From JABIBU01 sp964464685 (GTDB lineage Bacteria; Patescibacteriota; Patescibacteriia; Magasanikbacterales; UBA922): a DNA stretch of 28,639 bases. Shown here piece by piece: positions 1 through 7,667 of the stretch; the stretch's first letter is position 1; every line of letters begins with the position of its first letter. Position numbers and translations under genes: made by a program. Below the pieces are notes generated by a model. It saw only the letters and a list, made by a program, of their open reading frames with translations, had not been told where the DNA came from and ran no database searches. The stretch lies in NCBI GenBank assembly GCA_964464685.1, contig CAYXGV010000007.1, positions 1 to 28,639 on the forward strand, written 5' to 3'.

Positions 1-88
1 AATTTTAAATGGCAACGGTCATTTTATGACCATATAATCCGCGACGAAAAATCATATTTTGTTATTCAAAATTATATAAATCAAAATC

Positions 89-105
89 CCGCCAAATGGT
101 GGCGG
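89..105 (-). terminator. Probable terminator of the phosphomannomutase gene
   Basis: A 6-bp GC stem (CCGCCA / TGGCGG) with a 5-nt loop lies about 40 bases past the stop of the minus-strand mutase gene. Read on the minus strand it is followed by GATTTTGATTT, a broken T-run. It fits an intrinsic terminator of moderate strength. The remaining sequence from 1 to 146 shows no gene. Confidence 0.55.
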
Positions 106-146
106 AATCGTAATAATTTTAAAATTTCTGTTTAATTATCATTTAA

Positions 147-1517
147 TTATTCTATCATTTCCTTTATCTCGCCCAATTTCTCTTCCATCATCTCTTTTGT
201 TTTAGCTTCTAGATTTAGCCGGAGCAACGGCTCAGTATTACTTGGCCTGACATTAAACCAAAAATTATCATACGAAAAAGATAAACCATCCAAATTATTA
301 ATTTCTGCATCAGAATATTTTTCTTTCAACTTGTGCAAAATTTTTGTTTTGTCTTCAACTTTAAAATTGATCTCGCCAGAATGATAATATTTATTCAAAG
401 GACGCACAAAATCCGCAAAACTCTGACCCGACTCGGATACAACTTGCAAAAAACGCAAAGTGGCAATCATTGGGGATTCATAGATTCCATCGGGAAATTT
501 CACAAAAAAATGGCCTGATGACTCACCACCAAAAACAGCATTATTTTCTAACATTTGTTTCTTTATTAAAGAATGTCCAACTCTGGTAACCATGGGTTTT
601 CCGCCTGCTTCTAAAATCAAATCCTCTGTTATTTTACCAGGTCTTATGTCATAACAAATAACAGATCCGGGATTATCTTTTAAAAACGTTTGTGCTACCA
701 CCCCACGCATAATTGCAGGATCTATTCTATTACCCTCATTATCAATATAAAAAATTCTATCTCCATCACCATCAGTAGCAATTCCCAAGTCCGCTTTTTC
801 TTTTAACACCTTATCTTTTAAATCCCTTAAAGTTTCTTCTTGTAAAGGATCAGCTTGATGAGCCGGAAAAGTTCCATCTAATTTATCATTTATTTTTATC
901 AACTCTATTTGGGGTAAATCTTTAAATAATTCTTCCAAATACAAAATACCCATGGCATTAGCAGTATCCAAAACAACTTTCATTGATTTTATTTTACCTA
1001 AATCAGCATACTTTTTTGCTGTTTTAACTTCCGCTGTTAAAACATCTTCTCTTTTTATTTCTTTACCCCTCTCTTCAGCTAATTTAAAATTACTGATCTT
1101 TACCAATTCACAAAGTTCTTCCATGCCAGTATTTTCTCCCACTGGTGTAGCTCGTTCTCGAACAATTTTAATTCCATTATATTCTTTAGGATTATGAGAT
1201 GCTGAAACCAACATTCCCCCATCGTATTTAAAATTAGCTACTGAAAAATAAAAGGTTGGAGTAGAAGCTAAACCAATATCAATCACGTCTATTCCCTGAT
1301 CTAATAAACCTCTTTTTAATTCTCTAACCAATGAGGGTGAGGATAATCGCATATCATGTCCCACCACAACTGTAATTTTTTTACTATCACCCAATTCTTT
1401 TGAACGTAAAATTCCATAAGCTCGGCCTATTTTATAAATAAGTTCTTCGTCTAATTCAATTGGATAAATCCCCCTTATATCATAGGCCTTAAAAATCTGT
1501 TCTGGTATTTTTTCCAT
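147..1517 (-). CDS. manB: Phosphomannomutase/phosphoglucomutase
   Basis: 456 aa, the usual length of the bacterial PMM/PGM branch of the alpha-D-phosphohexomutase family. It interconverts hexose 6- and 1-phosphates, feeding nucleotide-sugar and surface-glycan synthesis in the cytoplasm. All four signature loops are visible: the phosphoserine loop SASHNPKEYNG, the Mg-binding loop DGDGDR, the sugar-specificity loop GGESSGH, and the C-terminal phosphate-binding RPSNTEP. The N-terminal FKAYDIRG is also typical. It starts at ATG with no Shine-Dalgarno and stands alone on the minus strand, divergent from the clpC-like cluster and sharing an overlapping promoter region. Sequence alone cannot separate mannose from glucose or glucosamine preference; GGESSGH favours PMM/PGM over GlmM. 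The gene symbol is by analogy. Confidence 0.93.
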   Translation of the reverse strand: MEKIPEQIFKAYDIRGIYPIELDEELIYKIGRAYGILRSKELGDSKKITVVVGHDMRLSSPSLVRELKRGLLDQGIDVIDIGLASTPTFYFSVANFKYDGGMLVSASHNPKEYNGIKIVRERATPVGENTGMEELCELVKISNFKLAEERGKEIKREDVLTAEVKTAKKYADLGKIKSMKVVLDTANAMGILYLEELFKDLPQIELIKINDKLDGTFPAHQADPLQEETLRDLKDKVLKEKADLGIATDGDGDRIFYIDNEGNRIDPAIMRGVVAQTFLKDNPGSVICYDIRPGKITEDLILEAGGKPMVTRVGHSLIKKQMLENNAVFGGESSGHFFVKFPDGIYESPMIATLRFLQVVSESGQSFADFVRPLNKYYHSGEINFKVEDKTKILHKLKEKYSDAEINNLDGLSFSYDNFWFNVRPSNTEPLLRLNLEAKTKEMMEEKLGEIKEMIE

Positions 1518-1530
1518 ATAATAAAATTTG

Positions 1531-1559
1531 TTGTGTTAATAGTAAAAATAGTATATAAT
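1531..1559 (+). promoter_or_regulatory. Sigma70-type promoter of the clpC-like cluster
   Basis: TTGTGT (1531-1536), 17-bp spacer, perfect TATAAT (1554-1559). Predicted start near 1566 gives a leader of about 60 nt before the ATG at 1628. It overlaps the minus-strand promoter, so the two divergent genes may compete for polymerase. Confidence 0.6.
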
Positions 1560-1578
1560 ATCTATATAAATTTAGCAA
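1550..1578 (-). promoter_or_regulatory. Sigma70-type promoter of the phosphomannomutase gene
   Basis: On the minus strand: TTGCTA (1573-1578), 17-bp spacer, TATACT (1550-1555). Predicted start near 1543 leaves a leader of about 26 nt without a Shine-Dalgarno. The -10 box overlaps the -10 of the plus-strand promoter. Confidence 0.5.
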
Positions 1579-1627
1579 ACAAAAATGCCTCGCAGGTCGG
1601 CAATATTTTACTATAAACAAACTAAAA

Positions 1628-3957
1628 ATGAAAGAAATAAACCCTGAACAATTGCTTGATCGTTTTTCCAGCCATTTACACAGTGTAGTCGCCAATTCAA
1701 TGAGTTTGGCGACGTCTTTGCGTCACAATTTAGTCAGTCCTATTCATATGTTGATGGCTATAATTGAAGAAAAGGGTTCAGTAGCTCATGAAATTTTAAA
1801 AAATGCTGGATTAGACGAAAAAGATGTATTAATTTTACTTGAAAATAAACCAAAAACAAAGGACACTGCGGGCAAAGTACTCACCGCCACCATCCCACAA
1901 TTAGACAACATGGCCAAGCAGGCTTTGGAGAGATCAATCTTGACTGCTTATGAAAAAAATCATAGCTATGTTGGGACTGAACATTTATTACTCGGCATAT
2001 TAAAAACTCGAGATCAAGATATTGAAACAATTGTCAAAAAATTTAAAGTTCCCAAAAAAACCGTGATTGGAGAAATAGAAAATATTTTAGCCAGCACCAG
2101 TCGTTTTCCCAAAATAGAAGAAATGTCTGATTTGATGTCACAAATAGAAGATATAACTGAATCAGACAGCCCCATGACTCCCCCACTACCATTCCTCACC
2201 CCAAAAAATGCCAAACAAAAAATTTCTGGCCTAGAACTATTTACCACAAATTTGACTGACAAAAAAACTAGTAAAAATATTGATCCAGTCATTGGTCGGG
2301 AGCGAGAAATTGAACGTGTAATTAATATTTTGTCACGTCGCACTAAAAATAATCCAGTGTTAGTCGGCGAACCAGGAGTTGGCAAGACAGCGATAATAGA
2401 GGGCTTGGCTAAAAGAATCAGCGAAGGCAAAGTACCTGATATTTTAAAAAATAAAAAAATCCTGTCTCTAGATATAACCCTGCTCATTGCTGGAACTATT
2501 TATCGAGGGGAATTTGAAGCCAGATTAAAACAAATAGTGGATGAAGTGGCAAAAAACCCAAACTTTATTTTATTTATTGATGAAATACACAATATTATTG
2601 GTGCTGGATCATCTCAAGGAGCGATGGATGCTGCTAATATTTTAAAACCAGCTCTAGCTCGTGGCCAACTCAGGTGTATTGGTGCTACCACCATTGATGA
2701 ATACAAAAAACACATTGCCTCTGACCCAGCCCTAGAGAGAAGATTTCAAAGCATAAACATTGAAGAACCTACTCCAGCCGATACTATAGAAATTTTAAAG
2801 GGAATAAAAAAATACTACGAGGATTTTCACAATACAAAAATTACTGAGGAAGCCATTGAATCTGCAGTTAATTTGAGTATAAAATATATTCATGATAATT
2901 TTTTACCCGACAAAGCCATTGATTTGATGGATGAAGCCTGTGCAGTAGTAAAAAGTGCCAGAAAAACCACTCCACTAGAAGCCAAAAAACAAACTTTACT
3001 AGCCGAACGAGAAGAACTTTTTTCTGCCAAAGAAATTGCCATTAACCACGAACAATTAGAACAGGCCATTGAAATAAAAAAGAAAATTGAATTGGTAGAA
3101 AAAAAATTAATNNNNNNNNNNNNNNNNNNNNNNNNNNNNNNNNNNNNNNNNNNNNNNNNNNNNNNNNNNNNNNNNNNNNNNNNNNNNNNNNNNNNNNNNN
3201 NNNNNNNNNNNTAGCCAAAATACTGGCTCGCGAACTTTATTATGACAAAAAAGCTCTAATAAAACTGGACATGAGTGAATTTTCCGAACAACACAGCACC
3301 TCCAAACTACTAGGTTCTCCGGCTGGTTACATTGGACACAAAGATCGCAATCATTTTACCGAAGAAATTAAAAACCGACCTTACTCAATAATTTTGTTTG
3401 ATGAAATTGACAAGGCTCATCGCGATGTCCACAAATTATTATTACAAATTTTGGATGAGGGCACTCTCACTGATAGCTCAGGCAAAAAAATAAATTTTAC
3501 TAATGCCATAGTTATTCTCACCACCAACTTAGGCTCCGAGTTATTCAATTCAAATGGTATTGGTTTTGACAGAGATAGTGAACAATCTACCAACGAAAGA
3601 AACAAAAATTTATTAGACAAACTAAAAGAAGAACTTTCCCCTGCACTATTCAACCGCATTGGCAGTACCCACATTTTTTCTCCGCTCACTGAACCAAGTA
3701 TAAAAATAATTGTAGAAAAAAATATTGAAAAAATAAATAATTTACTATTCAAAAAAGAAAAGATATCTCTAGATACTGAAGCAACTGCCATTTCCTCTTT
3801 GACCAAACAATCATTTAACCGAGAATTTGGCGCGCGCCATGTAGAAAAAATAATCCGAGACACTATTCATGAATTAATTATCGACGTGCTACAAAAAGAA
3901 AAACATAAAAAAAACTACACTTTAACAAAAATCAAAGATACCTATAAATTATTATGA
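1628..3957 (+). CDS. clpC: ClpC-type AAA+ unfoldase (interrupted by assembly gap)
   Basis: Hexameric ATPase that unfolds proteins, probably for ClpP. Seen in order: Clp N-domain repeats (about 10-150), AAA1 with Walker A GEPGVGKT (about 247-254), pore loop TIYRGEF, Walker B FILFIDEIHN and arginine-finger region ALERRFQ, then a UVR-like middle segment (EQAIEIKKKIELVEKKL) typical of ClpC rather than ClpB. After the gap come the AAA2 pore loop GYIGH, Walker B IILFDEIDKAH, and an IGF tripeptide (3559-3567) where ClpC/ClpA carry their ClpP-docking loop. 100 N (3112-3211) hide the AAA2 Walker A. The reading frame differs across the N run and the family spacing implies roughly 300 hidden bases, so the gap length is arbitrary and a frameshift need not be assumed. 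The stop overlaps the next start (ATGA). Confidence 0.9.
3112..3211. other. Assembly gap inside the clpC-like gene
   Basis: Exactly 100 N. The flanks do not overlap each other, so real sequence is missing. Comparison with the ClpC layout (UVR motif to the helix after AAA2 Walker A) suggests about 90-100 residues are lost. Confidence 0.95.
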
Positions 3958-4277
3958 CGAATGATTTTGAACAAGATTGGGCAAAAACCATGAAAAAAAT
4001 AAGACAAACTAATACTGTCAGCCAGACCGATTCTGTAATACAAAAAAAACAATTGGATGAAGAATTAAAATATTTTAAACAAAAATTACAGCAAGCCCTA
4101 AAAGTAAGGGATGAAATAGAGGCCAAACAAAATCTAAAAAAACTAATCACTGTCCGCGCTCGTTTGTTGAAATTATCATTGTCAGAACCAAGAAGTGATC
4201 GTGAAGAAAAAATAGAAGCATATTATTTAGATTGCTACAAACTAACAAAAACAGTTAGTAAATTATTAAGCAAATAA
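3954..4277 (+). CDS. Short coiled-coil protein, function unknown
   Basis: 107 aa, highly charged and Lys/Gln/Glu-rich, predicted almost wholly helical with a likely coiled coil over about residues 30-75 (QLDEELKYFKQKLQQALK and following). No signal peptide, membrane segment or cysteine. The ATG overlaps the TGA of the ClpC-type gene by 4 bases, so the two are translationally coupled and it could be an adaptor or regulator of the unfoldase; that is inference only. It is followed one base after its stop by the next gene. I do not recognise the family. Confidence 0.75.
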   Translation: MTNDFEQDWAKTMKKIRQTNTVSQTDSVIQKKQLDEELKYFKQKLQQALKVRDEIEAKQNLKKLITVRARLLKLSLSEPRSDREEKIEAYYLDCYKLTKTVSKLLSK

Positions 4278-4278
4278 C

Positions 4279-5523
4279 ATGGCTAATCCAGCTGAAAATA
4301 TAGACAGTCAAATTGATGCTGAATTAACTCCTCATATTGAAAAAGCTGTGGAGAATGCTGGGGTATCCAAAGAAGAAGCCAGTGAAGTAGCTAAAAAAAT
4401 AAACAAGGCCGTTGCCCAAATGGCCAAAGATGTGCTGTCAGAAAAAAATTCAGAAGACACAGCCAAAAAAAATATAGAAGATTTTGGTGAACAACCAGCA
4501 GAGCCAGGCGAACAACAAAATCCAGATACAGAAAATACTGACGAGGAAAAGCCTTCAGATGCTGGAAATGAAAACGGAGCAGATAAAGAAAAACCAGAAA
4601 ACGAACCAAGTGATGACGGAAAAGAACAACCAAAAGAAAATGCAAATGGTAACCAAGGAGGAAGGAAAAAACCAGAGTTAACAAAAAATGACGAAAAAAA
4701 GCCAAAAGAAAATCAGGGAGCAGAAGACCAAGGAGCAAAAGAGAATGGTGATAAAAAAGCCAAAAAACCCAGAGGACCAGCTAGTGGGTGGGGTGACAAA
4801 CAATGGCAAGACAAGGCTGATTCTTTGGGTGATGATGAAAAATCGAAAAATGAAAATCCAGATGAGGAAAAACCTGAGACACCAGAGAACGGAGGAGATG
4901 GACCAGAAGAAGAAAAACCAGAAGCTAAAAAGCCAGAAGAAAAACCAGAAGAAGAATCTAATAAACCAGAAAATAAAAACCCGGAGGAAGCTGGGGATAA
5001 ACCAGAAGATAGTGAAGAAAAACAACCAAAAGAACGCGGAAATATAACCAAAGGTATAAATTACCTACGTAATCACGGACCTATAAAAAAAATGGAGAAA
5101 AAAATTGATGAAATAGCCGATGATATTACAAAAATAGAAAAAGATATAAAAAAAATTGGAAAAAAAATAGCACCGCTAAACGCACAGTTAAAAATTTTAC
5201 GTCCCAGTCTAAAGATAATTAAAATAATCAAATATATTTTCTATATTTTAGGTGCTATTTGTACCATAAGTATAATCTTTTTGATAATTCCATTGGCTGA
5301 ATTTTTCTTTGGTATGGGCGCCTGGGCAAAAACAATAGAAACAAGCCTCAAATTACTTATAAAAGATATCGAAAAGAAAATAAAACCAGAAAAAGATAAA
5401 ATAAAAGAAAAAGAGGGAGAGAAAGCGAAAGACCAAAAAGATATGAGGCAATCAGAGGCAGAACGAAGACAACTAGTTCAACAAGGGCTTTTTGAAAAAA
5501 ATCAAGAACAAGAACAAAATTAA
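4279..5523 (+). CDS. Lys/Glu/Pro-rich low-complexity membrane protein
   Basis: 414 aa in four parts. Residues 1-70 are a helical, charged head. Residues about 75-255 are a disordered tract of degenerate EKPE/KKPE/NPE repeats rich in Glu, Lys, Pro, Asn and Gly, lacking Cys. Residues about 260-310 form a heptad-like coiled coil (KKMEKKIDEIADDITKIEK). A hydrophobic stretch at about 312-345 may be one long or two tightly paired membrane helices, followed by a charged helical tail. There is no N-terminal signal peptide, so the acidic tract is probably cytoplasmic, or the protein is inserted through the C-terminal segment. It follows the 107-aa gene by one base and precedes the propeller protein by 20 bases. 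I do not recognise the family; the context suggests a scaffold of an envelope apparatus. Confidence 0.8.
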   Translation: MANPAENIDSQIDAELTPHIEKAVENAGVSKEEASEVAKKINKAVAQMAKDVLSEKNSEDTAKKNIEDFGEQPAEPGEQQNPDTENTDEEKPSDAGNENGADKEKPENEPSDDGKEQPKENANGNQGGRKKPELTKNDEKKPKENQGAEDQGAKENGDKKAKKPRGPASGWGDKQWQDKADSLGDDEKSKNENPDEEKPETPENGGDGPEEEKPEAKKPEEKPEEESNKPENKNPEEAGDKPEDSEEKQPKERGNITKGINYLRNHGPIKKMEKKIDEIADDITKIEKDIKKIGKKIAPLNAQLKILRPSLKIIKIIKYIFYILGAICTISIIFLIIPLAEFFFGMGAWAKTIETSLKLLIKDIEKKIKPEKDKIKEKEGEKAKDQKDMRQSEAERRQLVQQGLFEKNQEQEQN

Positions 5524-5543
5524 TTATTATCTCTATAATTTCT

Positions 5544-6761
5544 ATGGACAAAAAACGAATAATATTTATTGTAGCATTTATTATAATTACTCTTATCTTT
5601 GGTTATCTTCTTTATCGAGTATTCTTTGCCAAAGAAAAAACACCAACCGAGATTGCAGGAGAAGTTAATTTACCACCTGGAATTCTACCTAACGCTGAAG
5701 AAGGAACAGTAACACCGGGTGTCACTCCGACGACAGGTGTTTTACCTTCAGCTGGAAGTGTAAAATACGAGTACGATAATTTACCAACCCCAAACATACA
5801 ATATCCAATAAATACAGCGGTAAACGCGTCGGTACTCAGTCCCAGTACAAACAGGAAAGGAAACACTAATTTTTATAATGAAAATGATGGAAAATTCTAT
5901 AGTTTGGGAGCTGACGGAAAAATAAAGACGCTAAGCAATGAGATCTTTTACAACGTTGAAAAAGTCACCTGGTCCCCCACGAAAAATGAATCAATTATAG
6001 AATATCCAGATGGCTCTAACATTTATTATAATTTTGACACGGCCGAACAAACTACTTTACCAAAACATTGGGAGGATTTTTCCTTTTCACCACTGGGAGA
6101 TAAAATTGCTAGCAAAAGCATTGGTTTGGCCGAAGAAAATCGCTGGTTGGTGACTTCTGACCCAGAAGGAAAAAGCGTTAGTTTAATTGAGCCAATGGGA
6201 AATAATGCCGACAGAGTAATTATGGATTGGTCACCAAATAAACAGGTGGTGGCCTTATCCAGAACCGGTGAAGCCCAAGGAGCAGACCGAGAAGAAATTT
6301 TATTTGTTGGTCTTAATGGTGAAAATTTTCGTTCCATGATTGTCGAGGGACGTGACTTTACTGAAAAATGGTCACCAACTGGACAAAAGATGCTCTACAG
6401 TGTTTATAGCATCAGAAGTGACTTCCAACCAGAATTATGGATCGTCAATGCCGAAGGTGATAATATTGGCACCGAAAGAAAGTTACTCAATCTTACTACT
6501 TGGGCCGACAAATGTACCTTTGCTGATGATCGTTTTATTTATTGTGCGGTTCCTTCGGAAACTAAAATGGGGGCAGGATTAGCCCCAGAACTTATGGACA
6601 GCACCCCAGATCTTCTCTACAAAATAGACACAAAAACTGGCTTGAAAAACGAAATCCCAGTAGATGGCTATCATGTTATAGACGAAATATTTGTTGGAGA
6701 AAATAATACACTGTATTTTACTGACAAAAATCAGGTTGGCTTATTTAGCTTATCTTTATAA
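5544..6761 (+). CDS. Membrane-anchored TolB/WD40-like beta-propeller protein
   Basis: 405 aa. One N-terminal signal-anchor helix (about 6-27, positive residues in front), a Pro/Thr-rich linker (about 33-75), then a domain with recurring blade signatures: TWSPTKNESII, FSFSPLGDKIA, DWSPNKQVVALS and KWSPTGQKMLYS. These match the W/F-S-P-x-G pattern of TolB/PD40 propellers, which usually act as protein-binding platforms outside the membrane. Two cysteines (DKCTFADDRFIYC) could form a disulfide, of interest given the DsbA-like gene downstream. It is co-directional with the preceding gene; a 254-base spacer follows. Substrate unknown. Confidence 0.8.
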   Translation: MDKKRIIFIVAFIIITLIFGYLLYRVFFAKEKTPTEIAGEVNLPPGILPNAEEGTVTPGVTPTTGVLPSAGSVKYEYDNLPTPNIQYPINTAVNASVLSPSTNRKGNTNFYNENDGKFYSLGADGKIKTLSNEIFYNVEKVTWSPTKNESIIEYPDGSNIYYNFDTAEQTTLPKHWEDFSFSPLGDKIASKSIGLAEENRWLVTSDPEGKSVSLIEPMGNNADRVIMDWSPNKQVVALSRTGEAQGADREEILFVGLNGENFRSMIVEGRDFTEKWSPTGQKMLYSVYSIRSDFQPELWIVNAEGDNIGTERKLLNLTTWADKCTFADDRFIYCAVPSETKMGAGLAPELMDSTPDLLYKIDTKTGLKNEIPVDGYHVIDEIFVGENNTLYFTDKNQVGLFSLSL

Positions 6762-7015
6762 AATTAAATATAAGATATTAAAAAAATATTAGTAGAATAT
6801 TATCTTCAGAGAATCAGCATAATAAATGTCCACAAACGAAAGTTTTGTGTGATAATGAATTATTTAAACATCTTATAATTAAAGAAGGTTGTATTAAATA
6901 ACGAATAAATATTTTTGTAATATTTTCTTAATATTTCTCAATTACGAAACACTTATCACCGTTTCACCTTTAGAAACTAATAATAACAAAAAAACAATTA
7001 AATAATATAATTAAT
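6762..7015. other. AT-rich spacer before the DsbA/pilin-hydrolase genes
   Basis: Very AT-rich spacer with no ORF. A small hairpin with a GAAA loop (about 6831-6850, arms CACAAAC / GTTTTGTG) and a TATAAT at 6874-6879 lacking a good -35 are visible. It may hold the promoter for the three downstream genes, but I cannot place it firmly. Confidence 0.35.
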
Positions 7016-7663
7016 ATGCTCCGTTCAAGAAATTTAATTTTTGTTTTCATCCCAGCTATACTTATTGCCGGTTTTACTCTTTTTGTAAGAATAATTCAAT
7101 ATCAACCTTTATACCCCAAGGTTAACAATTACCAAGAAGAAAACACTAATGGAACCTTCTCTATACCAATATATCCAGAAGATCCAATTATCGGAAGTAA
7201 AAAAGCTAATAAAACTATTATAGCTTTTGAGGATTTCGCTTGTGAAGGTTGTAAAATTCAATTTACTTTATTGGACCAATTACTGTCAACCTATCCCAAT
7301 AATGTAAAAATAATTTGGAAAGGTCTGCCAGTCAGTCAATTCCCCCACCCCAGTAAAATAGTTCACCAATATGCTTTTTGTGTGAACCAACAAAATAAGT
7401 TCACCGAATTTCAAAAATTAGCTTTTACAAATAGCGACAACTTGTCAACAGAAATATTAGATATAATTATAAACCAAATAGACATTAAACAGGATAATTT
7501 TAGAGAATGCTTGGAATCCGAAGAATCTGTTAACTACATTGAAAAAACCGAACAGTTGGGTATGCTTTTAAATATTCAAGCCGTACCAACATTTTTTATT
7601 GATAGCAAACAAATCACCACCCCCAACTCCCTGGAGGGCTGGAAAACTTTATTAAAATTATAA
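7016..7663 (+). CDS. DsbA-like thiol-disulfide oxidoreductase
   Basis: 215 aa. An N-terminal membrane anchor (about 7-26) is followed by a thioredoxin fold of the DsbA/DSBA-like class. The active site is FACEGC with Cys76 and Cys79, and the cis-proline loop is VPT (Pro191). The helical insertion contains Cys122 and Cys165, possibly a second pair. Family members oxidise or isomerise cysteines in exported proteins. Its stop is 4 bases before the first of two large secreted proteins that carry eight-cysteine domains, so these are the obvious substrates (inference). No Shine-Dalgarno; the first in-frame ATG gives the proper anchor. Confidence 0.9.
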   Translation: MLRSRNLIFVFIPAILIAGFTLFVRIIQYQPLYPKVNNYQEENTNGTFSIPIYPEDPIIGSKKANKTIIAFEDFACEGCKIQFTLLDQLLSTYPNNVKIIWKGLPVSQFPHPSKIVHQYAFCVNQQNKFTEFQKLAFTNSDNLSTEILDIIINQIDIKQDNFRECLESEESVNYIEKTEQLGMLLNIQAVPTFFIDSKQITTPNSLEGWKTLLKL

Positions 7664-7667
7664 TTTT

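Noticed and set aside
2014..2487. 157-aa minus-strand ORF opposite the clpC-like gene
   Set aside because: Lies wholly inside conserved AAA1 coding sequence on the other strand; a shadow.
3954..3957. UGA recoded as glycine (Gracilibacteria-type code)
   Set aside because: TGA ends the clpC-like gene and radA at family-consistent positions, so the standard bacterial code applies.
4391..5051. Several overlapping ORFs on both strands inside the Lys/Glu/Pro-rich gene
   Set aside because: They arise from the biased composition of the repeat tract (Phe/Leu-rich or Lys-rich frames) and have no start signals.
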